Origin: an uncultured Prevotella sp.
GTDB lineage: Bacteria > Bacteroidota > Bacteroidia > Bacteroidales > Bacteroidaceae
Length of the DNA stretch: 20,612 nt
Direction of reading: 5' to 3'
Assembly (NCBI GenBank): GCA_900556465.1
Contig: USPK01000034.1
Coordinates: 1 to 20,612, forward strand
Shown here: piece after piece, positions 7,644 through 15,032 of the stretch
Numbering within the stretch: position 1 is the stretch's first letter
Layout: every line of letters begins with the position of its first letter
The notes under the pieces: generated by a model
Told to the model about the DNA's origin: nothing
Seen by the model: the letters and a program-made list of their open reading frames with translations, nothing else
Database searches by the model: none
Made by a program: the position numbers and the translations under genes

Positions 7644-9527
7644 ATGGATCTGTTCAATTACCAGCCGCGCGCTTCCCACCGGGTACGCGTGGGCAACCGT
7701 CCGCTCGGCGGCGGCGAACCTATTCGCCTGCAGAGCATGACTACGCGGCCCACCACCGACACGGCGGGCTGCGTCGAGCAGGCTATCCGCATCTTCGACG
7801 CCGGTGCGGACTATGTGCGCCTCACTACGCAGGGCACCCGCGAGGCCGAGAACCTGCGCGCCATCCGCGACGAGCTGCACCGCCGCGGCTACGACCGCCC
7901 GCTCGTGGCCGACGTCCACTTCAATCCCAACGTGGCCGACGTGGCCGCCACCATAGTCGAGAAGGTACGCATCAACCCCGGCAACTACGTGGACCCGGCC
8001 CGCACGTTCAAGCATCTGGAGTACACCGACGAGGAGTATGCCGCCGAGCTGCGCCGCCTCGAGGAGCGCTTCGGCCGCCTGTTGGCCATCTGCCGCGAAC
8101 ACGGCACGGCGCTCCGCATCGGCGTGAACCACGGTTCGCTCTCGGACCGCATCATGAGCCGCTACGGCGACACGCCCGAGGGCATAGTGGAAAGCTGCAT
8201 GGAGTTTCTCCGCGTCTGCGTCCGCGAAGACTTCCGCGACGTGGTCGTATCCATCAAGGCCAGCAACACGGTCGTCATGGTCCGTTCCGTACGGCTGCTC
8301 TGCGACGCCATGAGGCGCGAGGGCATGGACTTCCCGCTCCATCTCGGCGTGACCGAGGCCGGCGAGGGCGAGGACGGGCGCATCAAGAGCGCTGCCGGCA
8401 TCGGGGCGCTCCTGGCCGACGGCATCGGGGACACCATCCGTGTCTCGCTGAGCGAGGAGCCTGAGCGCGAAGTGCCGGTGGCTTACAAGCTGGCGGCCTA
8501 CGTAGTGCGGAGCCGTTCGGGCCATGCCTTCATTCCCGCCACGCCTTGCCCGCTGTTCGACTACCTGAACCCCGTGCGCCGCGCCACGTGCCCCGTGGGC
8601 CCCATCGGTGGCGGACAGGTGCCCGTCGTTATCTCGGCCCGCACGGACGGCAGCCGCGAGACGGGCAGCCTGAAGCCCGACTTCGTCTACTGCGGGGCCC
8701 AGCTCCCCGCCGCTGCCGACCGCATCCCCGGCGTGGGCTACATTGTCGACGCGGCCTCGTGGACGGGCGAGCCCGATACCTATCCCGCCTATCCGCCCCA
8801 TTTGCTGATGACGGTGGGCGCCAGCGCCGCGCCGCTGAAATTCCTCTTCCTCAGCTATCCCCTGCTGACGGACGAAGTGCGCGCCTGTCTGCGCCTCCAC
8901 CCCGAGATGGTCGTCATCGCGCAGTCGGGGCACGCCAACCGCCTCGGCGAGCAGCGCGCCCTGGTCCACGACCTGTGGAACGCCGGCATACCCGCGCCCG
9001 TCGTCTTCTTCCAGCAGTACAGCTGCGGCGCGGCCGGCAAGGAGGACTTCCAGATCCGCGCGGCGGCCGACATGGGCCCCTTGCTCTTCGACGGCCTGGC
9101 GGACGGCGTGTTCCTGTACGACGAGGCGCCCCGCGGCGCCCGGCCGCTGCCCCATGCCGTGCAGGACGAGACGGCCTTTGCCATCCTGCAGGCTACGCGG
9201 GCACGGACCACGAAGACCGAGTACATCAGCTGTCCCGGCTGCGGGCGCACGCTCTACGACCTGCCGGGCACCATAGCCCGCGTCAAGGCCGCCACGGCCC
9301 ATCTTACGGGGTTGAAAATCGGCATTATGGGCTGCATCGTCAACGGCCCGGGCGAGATGGCCGACGCCGATTACGGTTACGTCGGGGCCGCACGCGGCAA
9401 GGTGAGCCTCTATCGGGGCCGCACCTGTGTGGAGAAAAACATTCCCGCCGAAGAGGCCGTCGACCGTCTGCTCCAGCTCATCGAGCGCGACGGCCGGGGC
9501 ACCGCCGCCCCCGCCGCCGGGGCCTGA
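7644..9527 (+). CDS. ispG: 4-hydroxy-3-methylbut-2-enyl diphosphate synthase IspG (GcpE), long form
   Basis: [4Fe-4S] enzyme of the MEP pathway that converts MEcPP to HMBPP. At 627 residues it is far longer than the ~370-residue E. coli enzyme and corresponds to the three-domain form known from plants and Bacteroidetes/Chlorobi-type bacteria. The TIM-barrel domain opens with PLGGGEPIRLQSMTT and contains RINPGNYVDP and GVNHGSLSDR. The extra domain covers roughly residues 280-510. The C-terminal cluster domain has SCPGCGR (Cys530, Cys533) and MGCIVNGPGE (Cys564, Glu571), the three cluster ligands and the conserved glutamate. All expected residues are present. It is the last gene of the rpoN run and is followed by a strong hairpin at 9567-9609. 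Confidence 0.96.
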   Translation: MDLFNYQPRASHRVRVGNRPLGGGEPIRLQSMTTRPTTDTAGCVEQAIRIFDAGADYVRLTTQGTREAENLRAIRDELHRRGYDRPLVADVHFNPNVADVAATIVEKVRINPGNYVDPARTFKHLEYTDEEYAAELRRLEERFGRLLAICREHGTALRIGVNHGSLSDRIMSRYGDTPEGIVESCMEFLRVCVREDFRDVVVSIKASNTVVMVRSVRLLCDAMRREGMDFPLHLGVTEAGEGEDGRIKSAAGIGALLADGIGDTIRVSLSEEPEREVPVAYKLAAYVVRSRSGHAFIPATPCPLFDYLNPVRRATCPVGPIGGGQVPVVISARTDGSRETGSLKPDFVYCGAQLPAAADRIPGVGYIVDAASWTGEPDTYPAYPPHLLMTVGASAAPLKFLFLSYPLLTDEVRACLRLHPEMVVIAQSGHANRLGEQRALVHDLWNAGIPAPVVFFQQYSCGAAGKEDFQIRAAADMGPLLFDGLADGVFLYDEAPRGARPLPHAVQDETAFAILQATRARTTKTEYISCPGCGRTLYDLPGTIARVKAATAHLTGLKIGIMGCIVNGPGEMADADYGYVGAARGKVSLYRGRTCVEKNIPAEEAVDRLLQLIERDGRGTAAPAAGA

Positions 9528-9566
9528 CGCCACGGCTGCGGCGCGCCGCCCTGCGGCCTCTGGCTC

Positions 9567-9617
9567 TCGCCTCCCCTTCCCGTCCCGTCGCGGCCGGAAG
9601 GGGAGGCGAACGTTTTG
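9567..9617 (+). terminator. Probable intrinsic terminator after ispG
   Basis: A perfect 14-bp stem, TCGCCTCCCCTTCC at 9567-9580 and its complement at 9596-9609, encloses a 15-nt loop and is followed by ACGTTTTG. The T run is short and three bases away, so termination may be incomplete, but the position 40 bp after ispG and before a new promoter fits. Confidence 0.65.
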
Positions 9618-9684
9618 TGCCAGTCCGCCGGCGGCCGATGAATAGAAAATTCGCGTGCAGCCCTATTTTCTTGCATTTTATTCG

Positions 9685-9692
9685 TATATTTG
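9685..9692 (+). promoter_or_regulatory. Bacteroidetes -7 box for the CoA-transferase gene
   Basis: TATATTTG matches TAnnTTTG, 21 bases before the ATG at 9714, in a locally AT-rich patch (about 9650-9712) that contrasts with the GC-rich surroundings. No convincing -33 box is seen. Confidence 0.6.
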
Positions 9693-9713
9693 CAGGCAGA
9701 ATCAGTATAAAAC

Positions 9714-11228
9714 ATGAATATCCCCTTACTTTCGGCCGCCGAGGCCGCCGCCCGGATCAACGACGGCGACCTGCTGGGCATCGGCGGCTTCGGTCCGTCG
9801 GGTTCGCCCAAGGCCATCCCGCCCGCCATTGCGGCCCGCGCGCGTGCCGAACACGCCGCCGGCCGCCCTTTCCGTGTGAACGTCGTCACGGGCGCTTCGA
9901 TCGGCGCCAGCTGCGACGGCGAACTGGCTGCCGCCGATGCGGTGGACCGCCGCCTGCCTTTCTCCGTGAATGCGGAGATGCGTAAAGCCTACAACGACGG
10001 ACGCGTGCGCTACAACGACCTTAACCTCTCGGACAATGCCGCTCACCTGCGGCAGGGCATCACCGGCCGGCCCGACTGGGGCATTATCGAAGCCTGCGAC
10101 GTGCAGGAGATCCGCGGCAAGTGCCGTATCTACCTGACTGCGGGCATCGGCATCGCGCCCACCATCTGCCGTCTGGCGCGCAACGGCGTATTCATCGAGC
10201 TCAATTCCTGGCACTCCACGCGCATTGTCGGTATGCACGACATTTACGAGATAGAGGACCCGTGGTTTCGCGCCCCGGTGCGCATCACGCAGCCCATTGA
10301 GCTCATCGGCCTGCCCTATATCGAGGTCGACGCCTCCCGGATTGCGGGCATCGTCGAGACGCATCTGCCCGACGAGGCCCGGCCCATGGCCCCCGCCACG
10401 CCGGTGACGGAACGCATCGGGCAGCACGTGGCCGACTTCCTGCTGTGGAACATGCGCGAGGGCTATCTCTTCCGCGACCGCCTGACGCTGCAGAGCGGCG
10501 TGGGCAGTGGCGCCAACGCCGTGCTCGGCGCCCTGGGCCGCTCGGCCGAGCTCCCGGCCTTCAACATCTATACCGAGGTGCTCCAGGAGGAGCCCCTGCG
10601 CCTCATCGGCGAGGGCCGTGTGGTCGCCGCCTCTACCGGCGCGCTCACCATCAGTCCCGAGCACCTGCAGCAGCTTTACGCCAACATCAACGACTATCGC
10701 GGCCGCCTCGTCATCCGTCCGTCCGAAATCTCGAACTGTCCCGAAATCATCGCCCGCCTGGGCATCTGCTCGCTCAATACGGCCATCGAGGTGGACATCT
10801 ACGGCCACGTGAACTCCACCAAGATTGGCGGCACGCGCATGATGAACGGTGTGGGCGGGTCGGCGGACTTTACGTGCAACGCCCAGCTCTCCATGTTCAC
10901 CTGCGGTTCCACGGCGAAAGACGGCCGTATCAGTTCCATCGTCCCCTTCTGCTCGCACGTGGACCATACGGAGCACTACGTCGACGCCGTTATCACGGAG
11001 TACGGCGTGGCCGACCTGCGCAACAAGTGCGCCATGGAGCGCGCCGAGGCCCTGGTGGCCGTGGCCCATCCCGACTACCGCCCCCTGCTGCGCGACTACC
11101 TGCGCCTGGCCGAACGCTTCGGCGGACACACGCACCACGTCCTCTCGGCCGCCTTCGCCATGCACGACACCTTCCGCCGCAAGGGCGACATGCGCCTGAC
11201 GCGCTGGGAGGAATACATCGTAGACTGA
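9714..11228 (+). CDS. Acetyl-CoA hydrolase/transferase family protein, probably succinate:acetate CoA-transferase
   Basis: Cytosolic CoA-transferase, 504 aa. The N-terminal half has the acetyl-CoA hydrolase/transferase domain (DLLGIGGFGPSGSPKAIP near residues 19-36). The C-terminal half carries the catalytic glutamate motif IYTEVLQE (Glu288, which would form the glutamyl-CoA thioester) and the glycine-rich GVGGSADF segment near residue 380. Family members exchange CoA between succinyl-CoA and acetate, or hydrolyse acetyl-CoA; in succinate- and acetate-producing Bacteroidales a succinate CoA-transferase role is the natural inference. It has its own -7 box and a leader of about 20 nt, stands alone, and is followed by repeat array C. 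A purely hydrolytic enzyme cannot be excluded from sequence alone. Confidence 0.88.
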   Translation: MNIPLLSAAEAAARINDGDLLGIGGFGPSGSPKAIPPAIAARARAEHAAGRPFRVNVVTGASIGASCDGELAAADAVDRRLPFSVNAEMRKAYNDGRVRYNDLNLSDNAAHLRQGITGRPDWGIIEACDVQEIRGKCRIYLTAGIGIAPTICRLARNGVFIELNSWHSTRIVGMHDIYEIEDPWFRAPVRITQPIELIGLPYIEVDASRIAGIVETHLPDEARPMAPATPVTERIGQHVADFLLWNMREGYLFRDRLTLQSGVGSGANAVLGALGRSAELPAFNIYTEVLQEEPLRLIGEGRVVAASTGALTISPEHLQQLYANINDYRGRLVIRPSEISNCPEIIARLGICSLNTAIEVDIYGHVNSTKIGGTRMMNGVGGSADFTCNAQLSMFTCGSTAKDGRISSIVPFCSHVDHTEHYVDAVITEYGVADLRNKCAMERAEALVAVAHPDYRPLLRDYLRLAERFGGHTHHVLSAAFAMHDTFRRKGDMRLTRWEEYIVD

Positions 11229-11275
11229 CGGCCCGGCCCCCCGGCCTCGCGGCGGCGCGTCCCGACCGCCCGGAC

Positions 11276-11338
11276 ACGGGCCTTAGCCCCGTAAAAACTG
11301 GGCCTATTCCCGTAGCGACGGGGCTAAGGCCCGTGTCG
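11276..11338 (+). repeat. 21-bp tandem repeat array C, three units
   Basis: Units start at 11276, 11297 and 11318, with a badly decayed fourth at 11339-11359. The first core (ACGGGCCTTAGCCCCGT) and the third (ACGGGGCTAAGGCCCGT) are reverse complements. With flanking bases they form a perfect 20-bp inverted repeat (11273-11292 with 11318-11337) around the middle unit ACTGGGCCTATTCCCGT. The array lies 47 bp after the CoA-transferase stop and ahead of the inverted repeat at 11362. Confidence 0.88.
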
Positions 11339-11361
11339 ACGGTTCCTGTCGCAGAAAAATT

Positions 11362-11398
11362 GAGCGGTCCGCTCCGACATTTTCGGAGTGGGCCGCTC
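11362..11398. promoter_or_regulatory. 15-bp inverted repeat abutting the P5-like gene promoter (candidate operator)
   Basis: GAGCGGTCCGCTCCG (11362-11376) and CGGAGTGGGCCGCTC (11384-11398) pair over 15 positions with two T-G wobbles around the loop ACATTTT. The right arm ends at the base before the -7 box TATCTTTG, so the repeat covers the whole -33 to -7 interval. It is unrelated in sequence to the adjacent 21-bp units. No T run follows, so an operator fits better than a terminator. Confidence 0.5.
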
Positions 11399-11406
11399 TA
11401 TCTTTG
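11399..11406 (+). promoter_or_regulatory. Bacteroidetes -7 box for the P5-like/DUF4248 pair
   Basis: TATCTTTG matches TAnnTTTG, 79 bases before the ATG at 11486, the longest leader predicted in the window. It directly follows the inverted repeat at 11362-11398. Confidence 0.6.
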
Positions 11407-11485
11407 CACCTGTTGCGGCCCCCCGCCAAAGGGCTGGCCGGTCGCGACGCGTTGCGCAGCGCTTACGAACTAACCTGAAAAAACC

Positions 11486-11902
11486 ATGAAAAGAGAAGAA
11501 AATCTGGGTACGCTTAACCGTAACCCGCTCAACATCCGTTGCTCGACCCGCAACCACTGGCTGGGCCTCGACCCGAAGCGGCCCTGCGTCAAGGGTTTCT
11601 GCCGCTTCATCAGTGTGGCCTATGGCTATCGCGCTGCCGTCGTGCTCATCAAGACCTACATCCAGCGCCGGGGCTGCACCACGCCGCGGCAAATCATCGG
11701 CCGCTGGGCCCCGCCGTCGGAGAACCGCACGGCGCTCTACGTGGCCGCCGTCTGCGGGCGCAGCGGCCTGGACCCCGACACGCCGATTGAGGTGGAGGGG
11801 CCACAGATAGGCCGCCTCGTGGCCGCCATGGCCAGGCAGGAGACCGGGGCCCGCATCGTGCCCGAAGCGGTCGACGAGTTGCGCCGCAAGTTCGGCGTGT
11901 AG
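11486..11902 (+). CDS. Phage-type structural protein P5-like protein
   Basis: A 138-residue protein with no signal peptide or membrane segment. It resembles the small proteins of Bacteroidales genomes and prophages usually labelled structural protein P5. Hallmarks are NPLNIRCSTRNHWLGL near residues 11-26 (an NPxNIR...W.G opening), GFCRFISVAYGYRAAVVLIKTYI near 38-60, and IIGRWAPPSENRTALYVAAVC near 71-91. The actual function is not established; the NPxNIR opening also recalls phage lysis-type enzymes, and P5 is a name inherited from annotation. The ATG follows CTGAAAAAACC, without a clear ribosome-binding site. A small basic DUF4248-like gene follows after 59 bp. No terminase, portal or integrase is in the window, so this is a lone phage-like gene, a remnant or a domesticated one. 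Confidence 0.6.
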   Translation: MKREENLGTLNRNPLNIRCSTRNHWLGLDPKRPCVKGFCRFISVAYGYRAAVVLIKTYIQRRGCTTPRQIIGRWAPPSENRTALYVAAVCGRSGLDPDTPIEVEGPQIGRLVAAMARQETGARIVPEAVDELRRKFGV

Positions 11903-11961
11903 CGGCCCTCGCCCCTGTTGCGGCGGACCGTATTGTAGAACGTAAAAAGAAAGGAATAGAG

Positions 11962-12210
11962 ATGACAACTGGAAGAATGATGCGCCGGCGGCGGGCCAGC
12001 CGCCGCGAGAATGCGCGCTGGGAATCGCGGCGCGAGGTGGCCAAGCGCTGTTTCGACATGGAGAACGGGCGGATGGCCGTGGCCCGGCTGAACCGCTGGA
12101 TTAAGGGCGACCCGACGCTGCGCGCCGCGCTCCTGGCCTGCGGCTACCGTCCGCGCACGCGGCGGCTGCAGCCCGCCGTGGTGCGCGTCCTGCACCGTTA
12201 TTTGTACTGA
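11962..12210 (+). CDS. Small basic DUF4248-like protein
   Basis: An 82-residue Arg-rich protein; its first 25 residues are very basic (MMRRRRASRRENARWESRRE). From memory, the remainder fits the DUF4248 pattern: SRREVAKRCF, then ARLNRWIKGDPTLRAALLACGYRP, then RRLQPAVVRVLHRYL, which corresponds to the family's ELA..YFP, L..WI..n..L...L...GY and TP.qV..I...L blocks. DUF4248 has no known activity; such genes often sit next to HU-like and amidase genes near polysaccharide loci and integrated elements in Bacteroides. The start at 11962 follows AAAGGAATAGAG, a reasonable ribosome-binding site. It is probably cotranscribed with the P5-like gene. Its last 13 bases overlap the 3' end of the convergent WYL gene. 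Confidence 0.55.
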   Translation: MTTGRMMRRRRASRRENARWESRREVAKRCFDMENGRMAVARLNRWIKGDPTLRAALLACGYRPRTRRLQPAVVRVLHRYLY

Positions 12211-13067
12211 ACGGTCCCGTCGCCCGTCCCGCCATAGTCGCGGGCCAGGGTCCGGGCCACGTCGCCGAGCAGGCGGCGCAGGTCCTCCGGGGCTACGACG
12301 CGGATGTCCGCGCCGAAGGCGAGCAGTTGCCCGACAAAGTCGCGCGTCAGCGCCACGTCGAGCTCAAAGCGCGGCCCGCCTTCCGGCGCGGACGTTTCGT
12401 GTTGCGAGGCGTGGAGCGGCCTTTGGCGCAGGTAGGCCGCCGTGTGGCGGTCCGTCGGGGCCAGGACCACGTGGCAGGGGCGCACGTCGCTTCCGCCGTA
12501 GGCGCCGAAGCTGTGGGCGAAGTAGGCGGCCGGGCTGAAGTCCGCCGGGCGGCGGAAGCGCATGGGCAGGAGCGTGAGCCCCGCAATGCGGTCCACGGCG
12601 AAGTTGCGCACCTCGCCGTGGCGTTCGCTCAGCCCCACGGTGTAGTAGAAGCCGCGGATGAGCGTCAGGGCGTAGGGGGAGAAGAGCGTGGTGTAGGCCG
12701 CCTTGTCGAGCGGGGCATAGTCCATGCGCAACTGGTGGCGCGAGGTGACGGCCTCGGCGAGCAGGGGGAGCCAGGCCTGGGTGGCGTCGGCCGGGTCGCC
12801 GTCGCGTTCCGCCGCCCCGCCGCCCAGCAGACGGCGCAGGGCGTCGTTGTCGTCGGCCTCGGTGCCGCAGAGCGCGTAGCGCCCGCCGCTGCACGCCAGG
12901 CGCAGGCCGTAGCGCTCCTCCAGGGCGCGCCGGTTGTCGTAGAAGGTGCTCTCCGCCATGGGGCGGCCGCGGTCGTCCTCGTCGCGCCAGGCGTCGAGGA
13001 TTTCCCGCTTCGTCAGTGCGCCGCGGCGATAGAGGAGGCGGGCCAGCCAAAGGGATTTGTTGACCAT
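12198..13067 (-). CDS. WYL-domain transcriptional regulator
   Basis: A 289-residue protein with an N-terminal winged-helix segment (residues about 1-65: LLYRRGALTKREILDAW, then ESTFYDNRRALEERYG) and a WYL domain (about 100-180) where the name-giving triplet appears as a variant in RGFYYTVGLSE. FAVDRIAGLTLLPMRFRRP matches the conserved R-containing strand of WYL domains. The C-terminal WCX-type extension runs to the end. WYL proteins are ligand-sensing repressors or activators, found with phage, defence and CRISPR loci but also widely elsewhere. It is the last gene of the polysaccharide operon, 44 bp after the glycosyltransferase stop, with no promoter box of its own. It overlaps the convergent DUF4248-like gene by 13 bp. 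Its target is unknown; the inverted repeat at 11362 is a candidate. Confidence 0.75.
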   Translation of the reverse strand: MVNKSLWLARLLYRRGALTKREILDAWRDEDDRGRPMAESTFYDNRRALEERYGLRLACSGGRYALCGTEADDNDALRRLLGGGAAERDGDPADATQAWLPLLAEAVTSRHQLRMDYAPLDKAAYTTLFSPYALTLIRGFYYTVGLSERHGEVRNFAVDRIAGLTLLPMRFRRPADFSPAAYFAHSFGAYGGSDVRPCHVVLAPTDRHTAAYLRQRPLHASQHETSAPEGGPRFELDVALTRDFVGQLLAFGADIRVVAPEDLRRLLGDVARTLARDYGGTGDGTVQYK

Positions 13068-13111
13068 GGACTAAGGGAAAAGGGCAAGGGGATGAGACAT
13101 CGTGGGGCGCG

Positions 13112-14119
13112 TCACTTGAACTGCCGCCCGCCGGTGAGGATGCGCAGGCGGTTGGCCAGGGCCGAGCCCACGCGGCCCCATTGCCCGTGGCGCAGGTTGA
13201 TGGCCAGTTCCTCGACGGAACGCCACGCCTTGACCCACGAGTGGCCCCAGGCCATGACGCGGTAGACGCGGCGGCGGTAGGCCACGTGGTCCACCACGTC
13301 GGACGGATGGACGAGGGGGAAGGCCATTTCCGGCCGCTCCATGGTGAAGATGCGGCGGTAGCCCCTCGGGAGGGTGCGCACCGAGCCGGCGAAGTGGGTC
13401 GAGTCCGCCGTGACCCCGAGGTTCGTAATCTGGTTCACGACGGGCACGATGGCCAGCTGCGACTGGAGCAACAGGGCGGCGTGGAAGATGGTCTCGTAGT
13501 ACGCCTTGCCCGAAGCACGGTGGGCCCGGCACATGGGCAGGAAGTCGCGCCGCAGCCGCCGTTCGCGGGTCAGGGCCTCTATCCGCGCGACGGCTTCCGG
13601 ACGGTCCAGAAACGTGTAGTCAGGGTCCCAGCGGTCCACGACACGGCGCCACGACGCCCAGCCCCAGATGGAGAAATTGGTCGTAAAGAAATAGGAGTCG
13701 GCGCCTGCGTCGGGCGTGCGCTCGTCTATGTTGAAGCCCGAAATCATGCCGATGCGTTCGTCGTCGGCGTAGCGGTCGAGCATCTCCTTGCAGAAGGGGA
13801 AGAAGGAGTCGGCGGGCACGTCGTCGTCCTCCAGGACGATGCACTTGTCCGTCAGGGAGAAGGCCCACTTCTGCGAAAGGTATTCCGACGGGTCGCAGCC
13901 GAAGTTTTTCTCCTGGTAGAGGCGGTGCACGCGGCAGGGCCAGTCGATCTGCGCCACTACGTCGCGGCAGGCCCGGATGCCGGGCAGGTCGCGCTCGCCC
14001 CGGGGGCCGTCCTGGTAGAGGAAAAGCTGCGTGGGCTGCGCGCGGCGCACGGCGTTGAAGACTTGGGCCAGGTGGTCCGGGCGGTTAAAGAAGAGAATGA
14101 GCACAGAGACGTCGGTCAT
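13112..14119 (-). CDS. Glycosyltransferase (GT-A fold, GNT-I/GT13-like)
   Basis: A 335-residue glycosyltransferase. It opens MTDVSVLILFFNRPDHLAQVF, contains QLFLYQDGPRGERD near 31-44, and has the acidic metal-binding motif CIVLEDDDVP near 93-102, followed by FFPFCKEMLDRYADDERIGMISGFN. This arrangement, a nucleotide-diphospho-sugar fold with a strong E-D-D-D motif, is close to GNT-I-like (GT13) and related bacterial transferases rather than to ordinary GT2. FSIWGWASWRRVVDRWD near 154-170 is typical of the bacterial subgroup. The start at 14119 is chosen because upstream sequence in the same frame is Thr/Pro/Ala-rich and lies over the licD 3' region. It follows licD by 70 bp. Donor and acceptor are unknown. 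Confidence 0.75.
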   Translation of the reverse strand: MTDVSVLILFFNRPDHLAQVFNAVRRAQPTQLFLYQDGPRGERDLPGIRACRDVVAQIDWPCRVHRLYQEKNFGCDPSEYLSQKWAFSLTDKCIVLEDDDVPADSFFPFCKEMLDRYADDERIGMISGFNIDERTPDAGADSYFFTTNFSIWGWASWRRVVDRWDPDYTFLDRPEAVARIEALTRERRLRRDFLPMCRAHRASGKAYYETIFHAALLLQSQLAIVPVVNQITNLGVTADSTHFAGSVRTLPRGYRRIFTMERPEMAFPLVHPSDVVDHVAYRRRVYRVMAWGHSWVKAWRSVEELAINLRHGQWGRVGSALANRLRILTGGRQFK

Positions 14120-14189
14120 GGGCGGAAAGGGAGTTAAGGTTGTGGGACAAGGCGGGGCGCTGCGCCGCCGGGCGGCGGGGACGCCGGGC

Positions 14190-15029
14190 TCAGGAGAGCG
14201 TGGCGCGGTAGAAGGCCGCGTGGCCGTGGCGCTTTTCGGCGGGCGGCAGGGCCATGTAGTCGCCGTAGAGGTCGCGGAGGTAGGCGTCCGGATTGCCGGG
14301 CGCGCTGAAGCGTAACCCTTCAAACTCGACGGTGGAGAGGGGGAAGACGCTGTCCGTGCGGTGCATGATGCCGTAGCCGTTGTTGTCGAGCGTGTTCGAG
14401 AGGTACTCGCCCCGGCGGGCCAGGACGTCGGCCCCCGCCCAGAGCAGGCGGCAGACGGCGCGCTTGGCGCCGAAGTAGAAGAGTTCGGCCACGGAGCGCC
14501 ACGAGTAGCAGTGGCGCTCGTGCAGTATGGCGTTGGCGCGGCAGTAGCCGCGGGCGACGCGCTTCACGAAGCCCCGCGACACGGAGGGGTAGTCCACCAT
14601 GGGGAAGATGTCCACATAGAGCCCCTTGGCATAGGGCAGGCGGAAATCGTCCCCGTGCTCGACGATGAGCGAATCGAGGTCGCGGACCTTGAGGATAGGG
14701 AACTTCACCGTGGGGTCGGTCTGCGGCGTCTGCATGAACAGGTGGGGCGGCAGCTCGTCGCAGGCCAGGGCGACGAAGCGTAGGGCGTCGGCGCGGCGCA
14801 TAGCGATGTCGATGTCGTCGTCCCAGGGAATGAATCCCTTGTGGCGGACGGCGCCGAGCAGGGTGCCGCCGTCGAGCCAGTAGGGTATGTCGTGGCGGCG
14901 GCAGAGGGCGTCGACTTCGCGCAGGATGGCGAGTTCTTTGAGCTGGACGTCGCGGCGGTGGCGCGCCATGTAGGCTTCCAGGCGCTGGCACCCGGCGTTG
15001 CGGCGGAGGGACAGGGAGTTTTCGTCCAT
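14190..15029 (-). CDS. LicD family phosphotransferase
   Basis: A 279-residue LicD-family protein (nucleotidyltransferase fold). The signature is complete: DIPYWLDGGTLLGAVRHKG near 47-65 and FIPWDDDIDIAMRR near 66-79, with the metal-binding DDDID at 70-74; KGLYVDIFPMVDYP follows around 140. LicD of pneumococcus and Haemophilus transfers phosphocholine from a CDP donor to glycans. The animal relatives fukutin and FKRP transfer ribitol phosphate from CDP-ribitol. Here the gene starts three bases after the stop of a cytidylyltransferase-SDR fusion whose relatives make CDP-ribitol, and there is no licA/licC-type choline activation gene in the window. Transfer of a polyol phosphate is therefore favoured. 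The substrate remains an inference. Confidence 0.85.
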   Translation of the reverse strand: MDENSLSLRRNAGCQRLEAYMARHRRDVQLKELAILREVDALCRRHDIPYWLDGGTLLGAVRHKGFIPWDDDIDIAMRRADALRFVALACDELPPHLFMQTPQTDPTVKFPILKVRDLDSLIVEHGDDFRLPYAKGLYVDIFPMVDYPSVSRGFVKRVARGYCRANAILHERHCYSWRSVAELFYFGAKRAVCRLLWAGADVLARRGEYLSNTLDNNGYGIMHRTDSVFPLSTVEFEGLRFSAPGNPDAYLRDLYGDYMALPPAEKRHGHAAFYRATLS

Positions 15030-15032
15030 GGC

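Noticed and set aside
7587..9533. 648-residue open frame antisense to ispG
   Set aside because: It mirrors the codon bias of the GC-rich sense gene, has no recognisable domain and no promoter box; ispG is certain.
14161..14180. GC palindrome between licD and the next glycosyltransferase gene as a terminator
   Set aside because: The arms CGCCGCC/GGCGGCG leave almost no loop and no T run follows; such sequence is common at this GC content.
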